From Sinorhizobium glycinis (GTDB lineage: Bacteria > Pseudomonadota > Alphaproteobacteria > Rhizobiales > Rhizobiaceae), in assembly GCF_001651865.1 (NCBI RefSeq), contig NZ_LPUX01000064.1, positions 682,001 through 746,000 on the forward strand: DNA of 64,000 nt, in the 5' to 3' direction. The notes beneath the pieces were generated by a model. It saw only the letters and a list, made by a program, of their open reading frames with translations. It had not been told where the DNA came from and ran no database searches. Made by a program: the position numbers and the translations under genes. Shown here one piece after another: positions 42,184 through 53,109 of this stretch (the stretch's first letter is position 1; each line of letters opens with the position of its first letter).

Positions 42184-43929
42184 ATGCGCAGCACCGCCAT
42201 GAAAAGCCTGTCCTTCGCCCTGTTGTTCGCATGCGCGACGTCCTTGCCGCAGCCCGCTCGCGCCGCTTCGCCCGAGCCGGTAAAGGCCGAGCACGGCATG
42301 GTCGTCACCGCCCAGCATCTCGCTTCCGACATCGGCGTCGAGGTCCTGAAGAAGGGCGGCAATGCGGTCGATGCGGCGGTTGCCGTCGGCTATGCGCTGG
42401 CCGTCGTCTATCCGACCGCCGGCAATATCGGCGGCGGCGGCTTCATGACGATCCGCTTCAAGGACGGCAAGACGACATTCCTGGATTTCCGCGAGCGCGC
42501 GCCGCTCGCCGCCACCAAGACGATGTATCAGGACGACAAGGGTGAGCTCGTCAAAGGCCTGAGCACAAACGGTTATCTCGCGGTCGGCGTGCCCGGTCCG
42601 GTGGCGGGCTTCGAGTTCGCCCGCAGCCGTTACGGCACGCGGCCGCTGAAAGAACTGATCGGGCCGGCGATCAAGCTCGCCCGAGAAGGTTTCGCGCTCG
42701 AACAGGGCGATGTCGATTCCTTCGACGGCAGAACCGAGCGGCTGGCGAAGGACCCGGCCGCGGCCGCGATCTTCCTGAAGCCCGGCGGAAAGCCGTTCGC
42801 CGTCGGCGACAGGCTGGTCCAGGCCGACCTTGCCGCTTCGCTCGCAAGCATCGCCGAGAAGGGGCCGGATGCCTTCTACAAGGGCGCCATCGCCGATCAG
42901 ATCGTCAAGGCGAGTGCGGAGAAGGGCGGCATCCTCTCCAAGAGGGATTTCGAGCAATATGCCGTACGCGAGTTGGAGCCGGTCAAGTGCAATTACCGCG
43001 GCTACGATATCGTCTCGTCGCCGCCGCCTTCCTCGGGAGGCGTGATCATCTGCGAGATCCTCAACATCCTCGAAGGCTATCCGCTCTCCTATCTCGGCTA
43101 CGGCTCGGCCGAGACGGTGCATGCGATGGTCGAGGCGATGCGCCATGCCTATGTCGACCGCAACACCGCGCTCGGGGACCCGGACTTCGTCGAGAATCCG
43201 GTCGCCAAGCTCGTCGACAAGGCCTATGCGAAGGAGATCCGCGACAAGATCGATCCGTTCAAGGCCGGCCTCTCCGAGGCGCTGATGCCCGAGGGTTTCG
43301 GCGAGAGCAAGGAAACGACGCACTATTCGATCATCGACGACGAGGGCAATGCCGTCGCCGTCACCTATACGCTGAACGGCTCCTTCGGCGCGGGCGTGGT
43401 GGCGCCGGGGACGGGGATCCTGCTCAACAACGAGATGGACGACTTCACCGCCAAGCCGGGTGCGCCCAATCTCTACGGCCTCGTGCAGGGCGAGGCGAAT
43501 GCGATCGCGCCCGGCAAGACGCCGCTTTCGTCGATGAGCCCGACGATCATCTCCAGGGACGGCAAGCCGTTCATGGTGATCGGCAGCCCCGGCGGCGCGC
43601 GCATCATCACCATCACGCTCGAGGCGATCCTCAACGTCATCGACCACGGCATGAACATCCAGGAGGCGGTCGACGCGCCGCGCCTCCACCATCAATGGCT
43701 GCCGGACAAGGTGTTCATGGAACCCTATGCGCTTTCGCCGGATACGCGGAAGCTGCTCTCGGCGATGGGCCACGATGTGCAGATTGACGAAAGCTGGACG
43801 ATCTGGGGACAGGCGACCGGCATCCTCGTCGGCGGCGAGAGTCTGAGTGAAATCGAGGCCGGCGGCGGCGCCCGCTACAATGGCGGGGTCGACAGCCGCA
43901 TCGGAGCCGGAGCGGCGAGGGGGTATTAA
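42184..43929 (+). CDS. ggt: Gamma-glutamyltranspeptidase
   Basis: 581 aa with a signal peptide (LSFALLFACATSLPQPARA). The proenzyme cleaves itself before the catalytic Thr at about residue 378 in ETTHYSIIDDEGNAV; the large subunit has GGNAVDAAVAVGYALAVV and SGNIGGGGFMTI-type sequence with DFRERAPLAA, where the Arg binds the gamma-glutamyl group. The small subunit has SSMSPTI and GSPGGARIITI. It hydrolyses glutathione and gamma-glutamyl peptides in the periplasm. It is preceded by GGAGGGGAG and appears monocistronic. Confidence 0.93.
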   Translation: MRSTAMKSLSFALLFACATSLPQPARAASPEPVKAEHGMVVTAQHLASDIGVEVLKKGGNAVDAAVAVGYALAVVYPTAGNIGGGGFMTIRFKDGKTTFLDFRERAPLAATKTMYQDDKGELVKGLSTNGYLAVGVPGPVAGFEFARSRYGTRPLKELIGPAIKLAREGFALEQGDVDSFDGRTERLAKDPAAAAIFLKPGGKPFAVGDRLVQADLAASLASIAEKGPDAFYKGAIADQIVKASAEKGGILSKRDFEQYAVRELEPVKCNYRGYDIVSSPPPSSGGVIICEILNILEGYPLSYLGYGSAETVHAMVEAMRHAYVDRNTALGDPDFVENPVAKLVDKAYAKEIRDKIDPFKAGLSEALMPEGFGESKETTHYSIIDDEGNAVAVTYTLNGSFGAGVVAPGTGILLNNEMDDFTAKPGAPNLYGLVQGEANAIAPGKTPLSSMSPTIISRDGKPFMVIGSPGGARIITITLEAILNVIDHGMNIQEAVDAPRLHHQWLPDKVFMEPYALSPDTRKLLSAMGHDVQIDESWTIWGQATGILVGGESLSEIEAGGGARYNGGVDSRIGAGAARGY

Positions 43930-44050
43930 CCCACCGGCCATTTCCGGCCTGCGCGGCAAATTGCCTAAGCAGCTCTTTCGGTCAGCCGAGCGTCTGTTCA
44001 GGGTGCGCTCGTATCTCACTCTCTAAGGCTATCGAACGCGGGGTACTGCC

Positions 44051-45604
44051 ATGAATGGAGCGGACAGCCTTTGCGACACCCTCTTGGCCAATGATATCAA
44101 GGTGTGCTTCGCAAATCCCGGAACATCGGAAATGCATTTCGTCGCGGCGCTTGACCGCAAGCCCGAACTGAGATGCGTTCTTGGTCTATTCGAGGGCGTC
44201 GTCACCGGAGCGGCTGATGGCTATGCACGCATGACCGACCGCCCAGCAGTAACATTGCTCCACACCGGCCCAGGCCTGGCGAATGGTCTTGCCAACCTTC
44301 ACAATGCCCGCCGCGCCAGGATTCCCATGATAAACATCGTCGGCGATCATGCGTCGTACCATCTTCCCCTCGATGCTCCGCTTACCACCGATATCGAGAG
44401 CCTGGCCGCTCCGATGTCCAATTGGGTGCGTCGCATCGCCGGGCCGGAGGACGTTGTGGGGTCGGTCGAGGCTGCATACCGAGCGTCCTTATCCCCTCCC
44501 GGAATAGCAACGTTGATTTTGCCGGCAAATGCCGCTTGGGGCAAAGTCGAGTCCGCCCCACCGAACAGGCTGGATCTTCCTGCGCCATCCGTTGTCGGGA
44601 TGGATGTCGTGCGGGAAGTCGCCGAAGCAGTCCGCAATGCGCCCGGTCGGGTCGGAATTGTTGTTAGTGGAGCCGCCGCACGCGCAGACTGCCTGGCAAT
44701 CGCCGGACAAATCGCCATTGCCAGGGATGTTCGCCTGTTCAGCGAGGTTCTGGTGACCCGGATGGAGCGGGGCATCGGCCGTGTCGCGCCGACTTGCATC
44801 CCCTATCCGATCGACGCTGCATTGGAGCTGTTGGACGACATCGACGTGCTGGTGCTGGTAGGTGCTCCGGAACCGGTGGCGTTTTTTGCCTATCCGGGCA
44901 AGCCTGGTCGGCTGGTTCGCGACGATTGCAACGTTCTGGTTCTGGCAAAGCACGGAGACGATTCGCACGGCGCGCTGGAGGCTCTGCGAGACGAACTGGG
45001 CGTCAGGCGATCGCAGCCGCTGCCGCGCGCGACAGCTCCTTCCGATGAGCCCACGCCGAACGGCAGGCTGACCGATGACGCCATCGCCGTAATGATGGCA
45101 CACAAGCTTCCGGAGAATGCGATCGTGTGCGAGGAAGCAATCACCTCGGCGCGCCGGTTCTTTGCGCTGTCGGCCTTCGCCGCACCGCACGACTTCCTTA
45201 TGACGACAGGTGGGGCGATCGGTGCTGGCATTCCGCTGGCGACGGGCGCTGCGATCGCTTGCCCCGACCGGAAAGTCTTCAATCTGCAAGCGGATGGCAG
45301 CGCCATGTACACGGTGCAGGGGCTGTGGACGCAGGCCCGCGAGAACCTCGACGTGGTGACGGTCATCTTCTCCAATCGCTCTTACGCTGTCCTCCATGCC
45401 GAGATGCGGAATGTCGGCGTTGAAGTGATTGGGGAAAACGCGCGGCGGATGCTGGACCTTGATCACCCGCCGCTGGATTGGGTGTCGATGGCTCAAGGCC
45501 TGGGGGTTGAGGCGGCACGTGCGCAATCCTGCGAGGAGTTTGCCGACCTGCTCGACAGTGCATTGGCGCGCCGCGGACCGTTTCTGATCGAAGCGGTCAT
45601 TTGA
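44051..45604 (+). CDS. Thiamine diphosphate enzyme, acetolactate synthase-like
   Basis: 517 aa with the three-domain ThDP decarboxylase/synthase plan. The cofactor-activating Glu is in LGLFEGVVTGAADGYARM; the ThDP/Mg motif is LQADGSAMYTVQGLWTQARE ending near NRSY. The middle domain lacks clear FAD-binding features. It is similar in type to IlvX/benzoylformate decarboxylase-like proteins labelled acetolactate synthase large subunit. No small subunit gene is adjacent, so a role in branched-chain synthesis is unlikely; 2-oxo-acid decarboxylation is more plausible. Confidence 0.8.
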   Translation: MNGADSLCDTLLANDIKVCFANPGTSEMHFVAALDRKPELRCVLGLFEGVVTGAADGYARMTDRPAVTLLHTGPGLANGLANLHNARRARIPMINIVGDHASYHLPLDAPLTTDIESLAAPMSNWVRRIAGPEDVVGSVEAAYRASLSPPGIATLILPANAAWGKVESAPPNRLDLPAPSVVGMDVVREVAEAVRNAPGRVGIVVSGAAARADCLAIAGQIAIARDVRLFSEVLVTRMERGIGRVAPTCIPYPIDAALELLDDIDVLVLVGAPEPVAFFAYPGKPGRLVRDDCNVLVLAKHGDDSHGALEALRDELGVRRSQPLPRATAPSDEPTPNGRLTDDAIAVMMAHKLPENAIVCEEAITSARRFFALSAFAAPHDFLMTTGGAIGAGIPLATGAAIACPDRKVFNLQADGSAMYTVQGLWTQARENLDVVTVIFSNRSYAVLHAEMRNVGVEVIGENARRMLDLDHPPLDWVSMAQGLGVEAARAQSCEEFADLLDSALARRGPFLIEAVI

Positions 45605-45839
45605 GCGGTTTGGCAAAATCTCGAATCGTGTCCGCACCGTCCTCCACAGGGCGTACAGGTTGCAGTCCGCTGCCCCCTAATTTCCATGTAAGTTTTCGAA
45701 AATCCGCCATTGCATAGCCGGCGGTTTTCTCTTATCGAAAACATGAATTAAATACTCAACAATGCTTGCGCGGCCGCCTTGGGGGACATCCAGGCGGACG
45801 GTGGGCAGGCGCGTGCCTGGCATTCGGAAAGGGGTCACC

Positions 45840-47975
45840 ATGACATCGATATCACTCGCACGGAGGTTCGCCGCGACCACAGCGCTCGCAGGTGCCTCGG
45901 CGCTGCTCGGCATCGCATTCGCCCAGGCCCAGACCGCCTCGCCGGGAACCGCGAACAGCGGCGCGACGGCGCTGCAGACCCTGGTCGTCCAGGGCGGCCA
46001 AGGCGCCGACGGCGTAGAAGGCATCGTCGAGACCGATGGCTATGTCGCGAAATCCGGCCGGACGGCCACCAAGACCGATACGCCGGTGGCCGAGACGCCC
46101 CAATCGATATCGACGGTCAGCCGCAAGCAGCTCGATGACCGCAAGCCGCAGAACCTCAGCGAAGCGGTAAGCTACACGCCCGGCGTGCGAGTCGGCCAGT
46201 ACGGCGCCGAACCCCGTTTCGATGCCTTCAAGGTGCGCGGCGTCGATCTCACCTATACCGGCATCTTCCGCGACGGCCTGCGCCAGATCAGCAGCCCGAA
46301 CGGCCTCTTCCGCCTGGAACCCTATGGCGTCGAGGCGATCAGCATCCTGCGTGGCCCGGCGGCATCGATCTATGGCGCGAGCAGCTCCGGCGGCATCGTC
46401 GACATCATCTCGAAGCGGCCGACAGAGGAACAGTTCCGCGAGGTCGAGATGCAATACGGCTCCTACGGGCGCGTGCAGGGCGCCTTCGATTTCTCTGGTC
46501 CCGTCGATGCAGAGAATACGGTGCTCTATCGGCTGACGGGTCTTGCCCGCGACGCGCGCAGCGAGATCAGCGCCATCAAGGACGACCGTCTCTTCATCGC
46601 GCCGGCCATGACCTGGCAGCCGGACGAGGGCACGAAGCTCACGCTGCTCGGCGAGTACATGGATTCGACGACGGGCGGTACCTGGGGCTACATCAATAAC
46701 TACGGATCGGGCGGCACGTCGATCGGAGCCACACCCGTCTATGGCGGCGACGAGCGCTTCAACGACTTCGACCAGAAACAATGGCGCATCGGCTACGAAC
46801 TGGAGCACGCCCTTTCGGACAATGTGACGCTCTATCACAAGCTGCGATACTCCGACCTGTCGACGCGGCAGGAATGGGTCTATGCGAACTATCCGGGCAT
46901 CGTCATGGAGGACAATAGCGGCCTTGCGACGGACACCTATCTGAAGACCGACTTCGAGACCGGCGCGCTCGACCATCAGCTCATCACCGGCATCGACTAC
47001 AGCTCCATGAAGTACACCTCGGCACAGGGGTCCGGTCCGGATCTCTTCACCGACGATTTCGCCTATGTGCCGGAGATCAGCTACCACGAGAACCAACGGC
47101 AGAACGCGGTCGGCATCTATGTTCAGGACCAGGTCGAATACGATGCCTGGCGGCTGACCGCAGGCCTGCGCCACGATTGGCTCGACAGCAAGTATACCCC
47201 TGGCGGCGTCCAATATTCGCGCGACGACAGCGAGACGACCGGGCGTATCGGGCTCGGTTACGTGACGCCGTGGAACGTCATGCCCTATGTCAGCTACGGC
47301 ACGTCCTTCGTCGCCAATCCGGGCGTCATCCTGACGACCGGCGGCGTTTCCGAGCAGGCCAAGCCGACGATCGGCGAGCAGTACGAGGTTGGCGTGAAAT
47401 ACGCGCTGCCGGATCACAACGCTCTCATCACCGCATCCGTCTTCAACATCGACCAGGAGAACGCCTCGGTCTACGAGACCTCTTCCGGCGTGAACCTGCT
47501 GCGCCAGCTCGATCTGCGGTCCCGAGGCTTTGAACTGGAAGCGTCCGCTTCGCTGGACAACGGCCTGAGCGTGATCGCCGCCTATTCCTACAACGACGTC
47601 AAGATCACCAAGCTGACTGCCGAAACAGTGGGCAACCAGCTGAACTCCACGCCCTACCATACCTTCTCGCTCTGGGCGGACTATGAGTTCCAGAGCGGCA
47701 CGTTCGAAGGGTTGGGGCTTGGCGCCGGCGTCCGCTATCTCGGCTCCAGCTTCGGCGACAACCAGAACACGCCGGTGCTCGACAATGAGTCGCGCACCTT
47801 CGTCGATGCTTCGCTGCGCTACGATCTCGGGAAGCTCAATCCGTCGATGGACGGCGTCCGCCTCCAGGTCAACGCCACGAACCTCCTGGACGAGGTCAAG
47901 CAGATCTGCACGACCGGCTTCTGCTACTTCGACGAAGGGCGCAAGGTCGTCGGCAGCCTGCGCTACCGCTTCTGA
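45840..47975 (+). CDS. TonB-dependent siderophore receptor
   Basis: 711 aa from ATG 45840 (GAAAGGGGT upstream), with a signal peptide ending near AQA. The plug domain contains KTDTPVAETPQSISTVSRKQLDD, a TonB-box and siderophore-receptor hallmark, and RGPAASIYGASSSGGIVDIISKRP. The 22-strand barrel ends in the outer-membrane signature LRYRF. It belongs to the FhuA/FpvA-type ferric-siderophore group. It overlaps the next importer gene by one base, so one transport unit is likely. No siderophore synthesis genes are in the window. Confidence 0.92.
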   Translation: MTSISLARRFAATTALAGASALLGIAFAQAQTASPGTANSGATALQTLVVQGGQGADGVEGIVETDGYVAKSGRTATKTDTPVAETPQSISTVSRKQLDDRKPQNLSEAVSYTPGVRVGQYGAEPRFDAFKVRGVDLTYTGIFRDGLRQISSPNGLFRLEPYGVEAISILRGPAASIYGASSSGGIVDIISKRPTEEQFREVEMQYGSYGRVQGAFDFSGPVDAENTVLYRLTGLARDARSEISAIKDDRLFIAPAMTWQPDEGTKLTLLGEYMDSTTGGTWGYINNYGSGGTSIGATPVYGGDERFNDFDQKQWRIGYELEHALSDNVTLYHKLRYSDLSTRQEWVYANYPGIVMEDNSGLATDTYLKTDFETGALDHQLITGIDYSSMKYTSAQGSGPDLFTDDFAYVPEISYHENQRQNAVGIYVQDQVEYDAWRLTAGLRHDWLDSKYTPGGVQYSRDDSETTGRIGLGYVTPWNVMPYVSYGTSFVANPGVILTTGGVSEQAKPTIGEQYEVGVKYALPDHNALITASVFNIDQENASVYETSSGVNLLRQLDLRSRGFELEASASLDNGLSVIAAYSYNDVKITKLTAETVGNQLNSTPYHTFSLWADYEFQSGTFEGLGLGAGVRYLGSSFGDNQNTPVLDNESRTFVDASLRYDLGKLNPSMDGVRLQVNATNLLDEVKQICTTGFCYFDEGRKVVGSLRYRF

Positions 47976-49225
47976 TGCCGGCGCGCGACGCCAGCCCAGC
48001 GCGCGTTTCGCCGGCCGTGGTCTTTGTCACGGTCGGCGGCCTCTATGTCGCCCAGAGCGTCATCGGCGGGCTGACCATGCTCGGCCTGCCGGCTGTACTG
48101 CGCAACCAGGGCCTGCCGCTCGATCAGATCGGTCTCGTCTATCTCACCGTGCTGCCCTGGGCGCTGAAGTTCCTCTGGTCGCCCTATGTGGAGCGGTTCC
48201 GGTTGCCGCGCGTCGGCCGCAACCGGTCACGCGTCATCGCGGCCGTCGGCGGTTCGCTTTGCGCCGCGGGCCTCGTTGCCATCGGGATCACCGGTCTTTC
48301 GCCGCTGATGCCGGTGCTGGTAGCACTCATCCTTGTCGCCTTGGTGACCTCGACCGTCGACATAGCCTGTGACGGCTATGCGGTGGAGACGCTCTCCAAG
48401 GAACACCACGGCTGGGGCAACACCGCACAGGTGGGAGGCTCCTATCTCGGCTCGGCGGTCGGCGCGGGGCTCTTCCTCGTCCTCGTCGACCGCTATGGCT
48501 GGTCGCCCGCAGTCTTTTCCATGGCCGCAGTCGTATTCCTGCTCGGCCTTCCCTTCGCCTTCGGGCCTGCCACGCGTGGCGCTGTCGAGACGCGCCCCCA
48601 TACGCCGTCGCTCGTCACCGCGCTGAAGCGCCCGGCGGTTCGAAAAGGCCTCGTCGTTGCGGCAATCTACGTTGCGGCGCAGAAATGGGGGCTCTCCATG
48701 CTCGGCCCCTTCCTCATCGACTACGGCCTCGATCTCGCGACGGTCGGCGTGCTGAACGGCTTCGGCAGCATGGTGGTAGGGCTTGCCGGGGCTCTGACAG
48801 GCGGCGCGGCGGTGCGTCTTTTCGGGGCGAATCTCGTGCTGACGCTCGCCATTCTGCTGCAGACCGCCATGCTTCTTGCCTTCGGCTTCTTCGATTTCGG
48901 CGGCAGCGCTCCGAGAGCGATGGTGATCGGCGTCGCCATCCTCTCCTCGTCGGGCGTCATGGCACTCGGCTTCGTCGCCCTCTATTCGCAATTCATGGGC
49001 TGGTCGGACCCGAGACAGGCGGGCGTCGACTTCACGCTTTTCCAATGCGCGGACAGCCTCGTCAGCATGGTCGGCGGGGTCGGTGCCGGCTGGATCGCCG
49101 AGAGGTTTGGCTACACCGCCTATTTCGGCATCGCCGCAGCGATCTGCTTTGCCGCGGCGCCGGCCATCTACTTGCTGATGCGAGGCCGTGCCGGCCTTGC
49201 CACCGGTGCGGTCTCGCACGGTTGA
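47975..49225 (+). CDS. RhtX/FptX-type siderophore importer (MFS)
   Basis: 416 aa, ATG sharing a base with the receptor stop (TGATG). About 12 helices, with GGLYVAQSVIGGLTMLGLPAVLRNQG at the N-terminus (in part), WSPYVERFR, DIACDGYAVETLSKEHHGWGN and YSQFMGWSDPRQAGVDFTLFQCADS in part. These are typical of the AmpG-like RhtX/FptX permeases that take a whole ferric siderophore across the inner membrane as a single polypeptide, replacing an ABC system. A mosaic repeat follows. Confidence 0.87.
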   Translation: MPARDASPARVSPAVVFVTVGGLYVAQSVIGGLTMLGLPAVLRNQGLPLDQIGLVYLTVLPWALKFLWSPYVERFRLPRVGRNRSRVIAAVGGSLCAAGLVAIGITGLSPLMPVLVALILVALVTSTVDIACDGYAVETLSKEHHGWGNTAQVGGSYLGSAVGAGLFLVLVDRYGWSPAVFSMAAVVFLLGLPFAFGPATRGAVETRPHTPSLVTALKRPAVRKGLVVAAIYVAAQKWGLSMLGPFLIDYGLDLATVGVLNGFGSMVVGLAGALTGGAAVRLFGANLVLTLAILLQTAMLLAFGFFDFGGSAPRAMVIGVAILSSSGVMALGFVALYSQFMGWSDPRQAGVDFTLFQCADSLVSMVGGVGAGWIAERFGYTAYFGIAAAICFAAAPAIYLLMRGRAGLATGAVSHG

Positions 49226-49247
49226 ATCGTTGCTGCGATCGGGAGGC

Positions 49248-49362
49248 ACCCCCTCTGCCCCGCCGGGCATCTCCCCCAAGGGGACACAAGGGGGATCGGC
49301 TGGACGTTACCACTTGCCGATCTCCACCCTTGCGGGGGAGATGCCCGGCAGGGCAGAGGGGG
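49248..49362. repeat. ABC-type palindromic mosaic element
   Basis: Arms ACCCCCTCTGCCCCGCCGGG with CATCTCCCCCAAGGGG and inverted GGGGGAGATGCCCGGCAGGGCAGAGG. Its core is very short compared with the other copies. It lies between the convergent rhtX-like and pcaQ genes. Confidence 0.8.
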
Positions 49363-49416
49363 CAGCACAACCCATTCCCCCCGATTCTTGCCGTTCCGAT
49401 CTGATCGAATTGCACT

Positions 49417-50343
49417 TTAGGCCTTGGCCGTCACCGCCTCGGCCGCCTCGCGGATCGTCTGCATCAGGATCGACAGCGGCAGCGAGGGTATCGCGTCGGT
49501 GCGCATGGTGAGGCCCACCGGTCCTTTCGTCTCGCTGGTGTCAATCGGCAGGGCGGTGAGCAGACCGTCCTCGATGTCGGTGGCGATGACCCCGTTCGAG
49601 ATGATCCAGATGGCGTCGCTCGATCTGACGAAGGCGCGGCCGAAGGAATCGGAGACCGTCTCGATCTGGTTCGGCAGGCCGGCAATGCCGTTGGCGATCA
49701 GGTAGCGCTCGACGAAGGGACGGATGATCGAGGCTCTAGTCGGCATCAACACGGGATAGTCGCCGAGATGCGCGAACACCGACTGCTTGCCGGACAGCAG
49801 CGGATGGCCGGCGCGCACGGCGAAGACCACCTGCTCGGAATAGAGGTGCTCGAAGGAGAAGCCGGTCATGCGGTCGGGCGCGGCGAGCCTGCCGACGACG
49901 AGGTCGAGATCGCCGACGCGAAGCTGTTCGAGAAGCACCGCGTTCTCGCCCGTGACGATCTTCAGCCGGGCGCCGGTCTTCTCCTCGAGGAAAAGCGCGA
50001 TCGCCCGCGGCATGATGCGCGTCGAGACCGTCGGCAGCGCGCCGACGCGAATCGGCGGCCCTTCGCCGGAGCGCTCCTGCGAGACGGAATCGAGGCCCTG
50101 CCGGAGCGCCGTCAGCGCCGCGCCGGCATGGCGCAGGAAGACCTCGCCGTAGCGGGTGATCTTGATGCCGCGCCCGTCGCGCTCGAATACCGAGACGCCC
50201 AAAACCTCCTCCAGCTCGCGGATCGTCTTGGTGACCGCCGGCTGCGTGACATTCAGGAGATCGGCGGCCTTCACCACGCTCTTCTGGCGCGCGACCTCGA
50301 CAAATGTCTGCAGATGGCGAAACTTGATACGCGCGTCGATCAT
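49417..50343 (-). CDS. pcaQ: LysR-family regulator PcaQ
   Basis: 308 aa starting MIDARIKFRHLQTFVEVARQ, the known PcaQ N-terminus; upstream in-frame ATGs are rejected because they fall in or beyond the operator. Helix-turn-helix: KAADLLNVTQPAVTKTIRELEEVLG. The ligand domain has TGENAVLLEQLRVGDLDLVVGRL and ISNGVIATDIEDGLL. PcaQ activates pcaDCHGB with beta-carboxy-cis,cis-muconate or gamma-carboxymuconolactone as coinducer. It is divergent from pcaD across a 93-base gap. Confidence 0.92.
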   Translation of the reverse strand: MIDARIKFRHLQTFVEVARQKSVVKAADLLNVTQPAVTKTIRELEEVLGVSVFERDGRGIKITRYGEVFLRHAGAALTALRQGLDSVSQERSGEGPPIRVGALPTVSTRIMPRAIALFLEEKTGARLKIVTGENAVLLEQLRVGDLDLVVGRLAAPDRMTGFSFEHLYSEQVVFAVRAGHPLLSGKQSVFAHLGDYPVLMPTRASIIRPFVERYLIANGIAGLPNQIETVSDSFGRAFVRSSDAIWIISNGVIATDIEDGLLTALPIDTSETKGPVGLTMRTDAIPSLPLSILMQTIREAAEAVTAKA

Positions 50344-50350
50344 TGAAAGC

Positions 50351-50366
50351 ATAACTCGGGAGTTAA
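50351..50366. promoter_or_regulatory. PcaQ operator candidate
   Basis: ATAACT-CGGG-AGTTAA has the same layout as the published PcaQ site ATAACC-N4-GGTTAA, with one symmetrical substitution in each arm. It lies in the pcaQ-pcaD gap, 8 bases from the pcaQ start, where it could give both activation of pcaD and autorepression. Confidence 0.7.
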
Positions 50367-50436
50367 TGGATCGGCGCAAAATATCATTTTACCTAACCAG
50401 ATGAAACGGCCAATTTGGGTGGTGAGGAGACGAACC

Positions 50437-51237
50437 GTGCAAGTCACCCGTTTGAACGACATCACCATCCACTATCGGTTGATCGGCGCCGTCGCCGAGA
50501 AACCGGTGCTTGTCTTCATCAATTCGCTGGGCACGGATTTCCGCATCTGGGGCGACGTGGCCGCCTGCCTGTCCGATCAGTATGCCATCCTCCTCTACGA
50601 CAAGCGCGGCCACGGCCTGTCCGATATCGGCCAGGTGCCGTACGCGATCGAGGATCTCGCGACCGACCTCGCCGGTCTGCTCGACCTGCTCGCCGTCAAG
50701 AGCGCTATCATCTGCGGACTTTCGGTCGGCGGCCTGATTGCCCAATCGCTTTACCAGCGCCGCCCCGATCTGGTGCGGGCGCTCGTGCTTGCCGATACGG
50801 CGCACAAGATCGGCACGGCCGAAATGTGGGCCGCCCGCATCGCGGCGATCGAGGCCCACGGCATCGAGGCGGTCGCCGACGCGGTGCTGGAGCGCTGGTT
50901 CACGCCGGCCTTCCGCCGGCCCGAAAACGTCGCCTTCGCCTGTTACCGCAACATGCTGATCCGCCAGCCGGTGCCGGGCTACGTCGGCACCTGCGCGGCA
51001 ATCCGCGACGCCGACTACACCGAAGCCGCCAGAAGGATCGCCGTGCCGGTGCTCTGCCTCGTCGGCGACCAGGACGGTTCGACGCCGCCCGATCTGGTGC
51101 GCTCGACGGCCGGCCTCATTCCCGGCGCGCGCTTCGAAGTGATCCGCGATGCCGGGCATATCCCCTGCGTCGAGCAGCCGGAGGCGCTGACCAGGGCGCT
51201 CCTGAGTTTCTTCAAGTCCCCGGAGACAAACCGATGA
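50437..51237 (+). CDS. pcaD: 3-oxoadipate enol-lactonase
   Basis: 266 aa from a GTG preceded by GAGGAG (an ATG at 50401 is open but less well placed). Alpha/beta hydrolase with the nucleophile Ser in ICGLSVGGLIAQSL, the Asp in LCLVGDQDGSTPPD and the His in IRDAGHIPCVEQPE. It opens beta-ketoadipate enol-lactone to beta-ketoadipate. It is first in pcaDCHGB, 10 bases before pcaC. Confidence 0.92.
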   Translation: MQVTRLNDITIHYRLIGAVAEKPVLVFINSLGTDFRIWGDVAACLSDQYAILLYDKRGHGLSDIGQVPYAIEDLATDLAGLLDLLAVKSAIICGLSVGGLIAQSLYQRRPDLVRALVLADTAHKIGTAEMWAARIAAIEAHGIEAVADAVLERWFTPAFRRPENVAFACYRNMLIRQPVPGYVGTCAAIRDADYTEAARRIAVPVLCLVGDQDGSTPPDLVRSTAGLIPGARFEVIRDAGHIPCVEQPEALTRALLSFFKSPETNR

Positions 51238-52404
<1,167 letters not shown>

Positions 52405-52415
52405 GGAGGGAAACG

Positions 52416-53030
52416 ATGGTTCAGAATCTGGGCTACCTCAAGGAAACGCCTTCGCAGACAGCCGGACCTTACGTCCATATCGGCCTGACGCCGAACTTCG
52501 GCGGCATTTCCGGCGTCTACGAACGCGACCTCGGATCGTCGATGGTCAATGAAAAGACGCTTGGAGAGCGCATCACCGTGACCGGTCGGGTGATCGACGG
52601 CGCGGGCGCGCCGCTCAGGGACGCGCTGATCGAAATCTGGCAGGCGGATGCCGCGGGTCTCTACAATTCGCCTTCGGAAATGCGCGGTGCGGCCGACCCG
52701 AATTTCACCGGCTGGGGCCGCTGCCCGACGAGCGCCGAAGACGGCACCTTCGTGTTCGAGACCGTCAAGCCCGGCCGCATTCCCTTCAAGGACGGCCGCC
52801 TGATGGCGCCGCACATCACCTTCTGGATCGTCGCGCGCGGCATCAACATCGGGCTCCAGACGCGCCTCTACTTCCCCGACGAGGCGGCCGCGAACGCCGA
52901 GGATCCGCTGCTTCAGCGGATCGAGCATCGCCACCGGGCCGAGACGCTTGTCGCCGGCGGTCGGGCGCCTAATTATCATTTCGACATTCATCTCCAGGGG
53001 GAGAAGGAAACCGTCTTCCTGGACATCTGA
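52416..53030 (+). CDS. pcaG: Protocatechuate 3,4-dioxygenase alpha subunit
   Basis: 204 aa intradiol dioxygenase-fold partner with KETPSQTAGPYVHIGLTPNF in part, GRVIDGAGAPLRDALIEIWQADAAG and PHITFWIVARGINIGLQTRLYFPDE. The iron ligands of the beta subunit are not conserved, as usual for the alpha subunit. It follows pcaH by 11 bases behind GAGGAGGG. Confidence 0.94.
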   Translation: MVQNLGYLKETPSQTAGPYVHIGLTPNFGGISGVYERDLGSSMVNEKTLGERITVTGRVIDGAGAPLRDALIEIWQADAAGLYNSPSEMRGAADPNFTGWGRCPTSAEDGTFVFETVKPGRIPFKDGRLMAPHITFWIVARGINIGLQTRLYFPDEAAANAEDPLLQRIEHRHRAETLVAGGRAPNYHFDIHLQGEKETVFLDI

Positions 53031-53109
53031 CCATCGGCGACCCATCCGCGTTGCCACATGCTTGTCGACGTCTCCCTGTTTCGGGGAGGCCAGATCCTGG
53101 AGACGTGGA

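Noticed and set aside
42121..44019. A 632-codon minus-strand frame opposite the gamma-glutamyltranspeptidase gene
   Set aside because: The plus-strand product has full catalytic motifs; the opposite frame has shadow-type composition and no ribosome site.
45690..45740. Iron-responsive operator (RirA or Irr type) before the siderophore receptor
   Set aside because: AT-rich sequence and an imperfect GGCGGTTTT hairpin are present, but no convincing match to the known boxes could be found by eye.
45852..47660. A 602-codon minus-strand frame opposite the TonB receptor
   Set aside because: Same reason: antisense of a well-supported gene with no recognisable domain.
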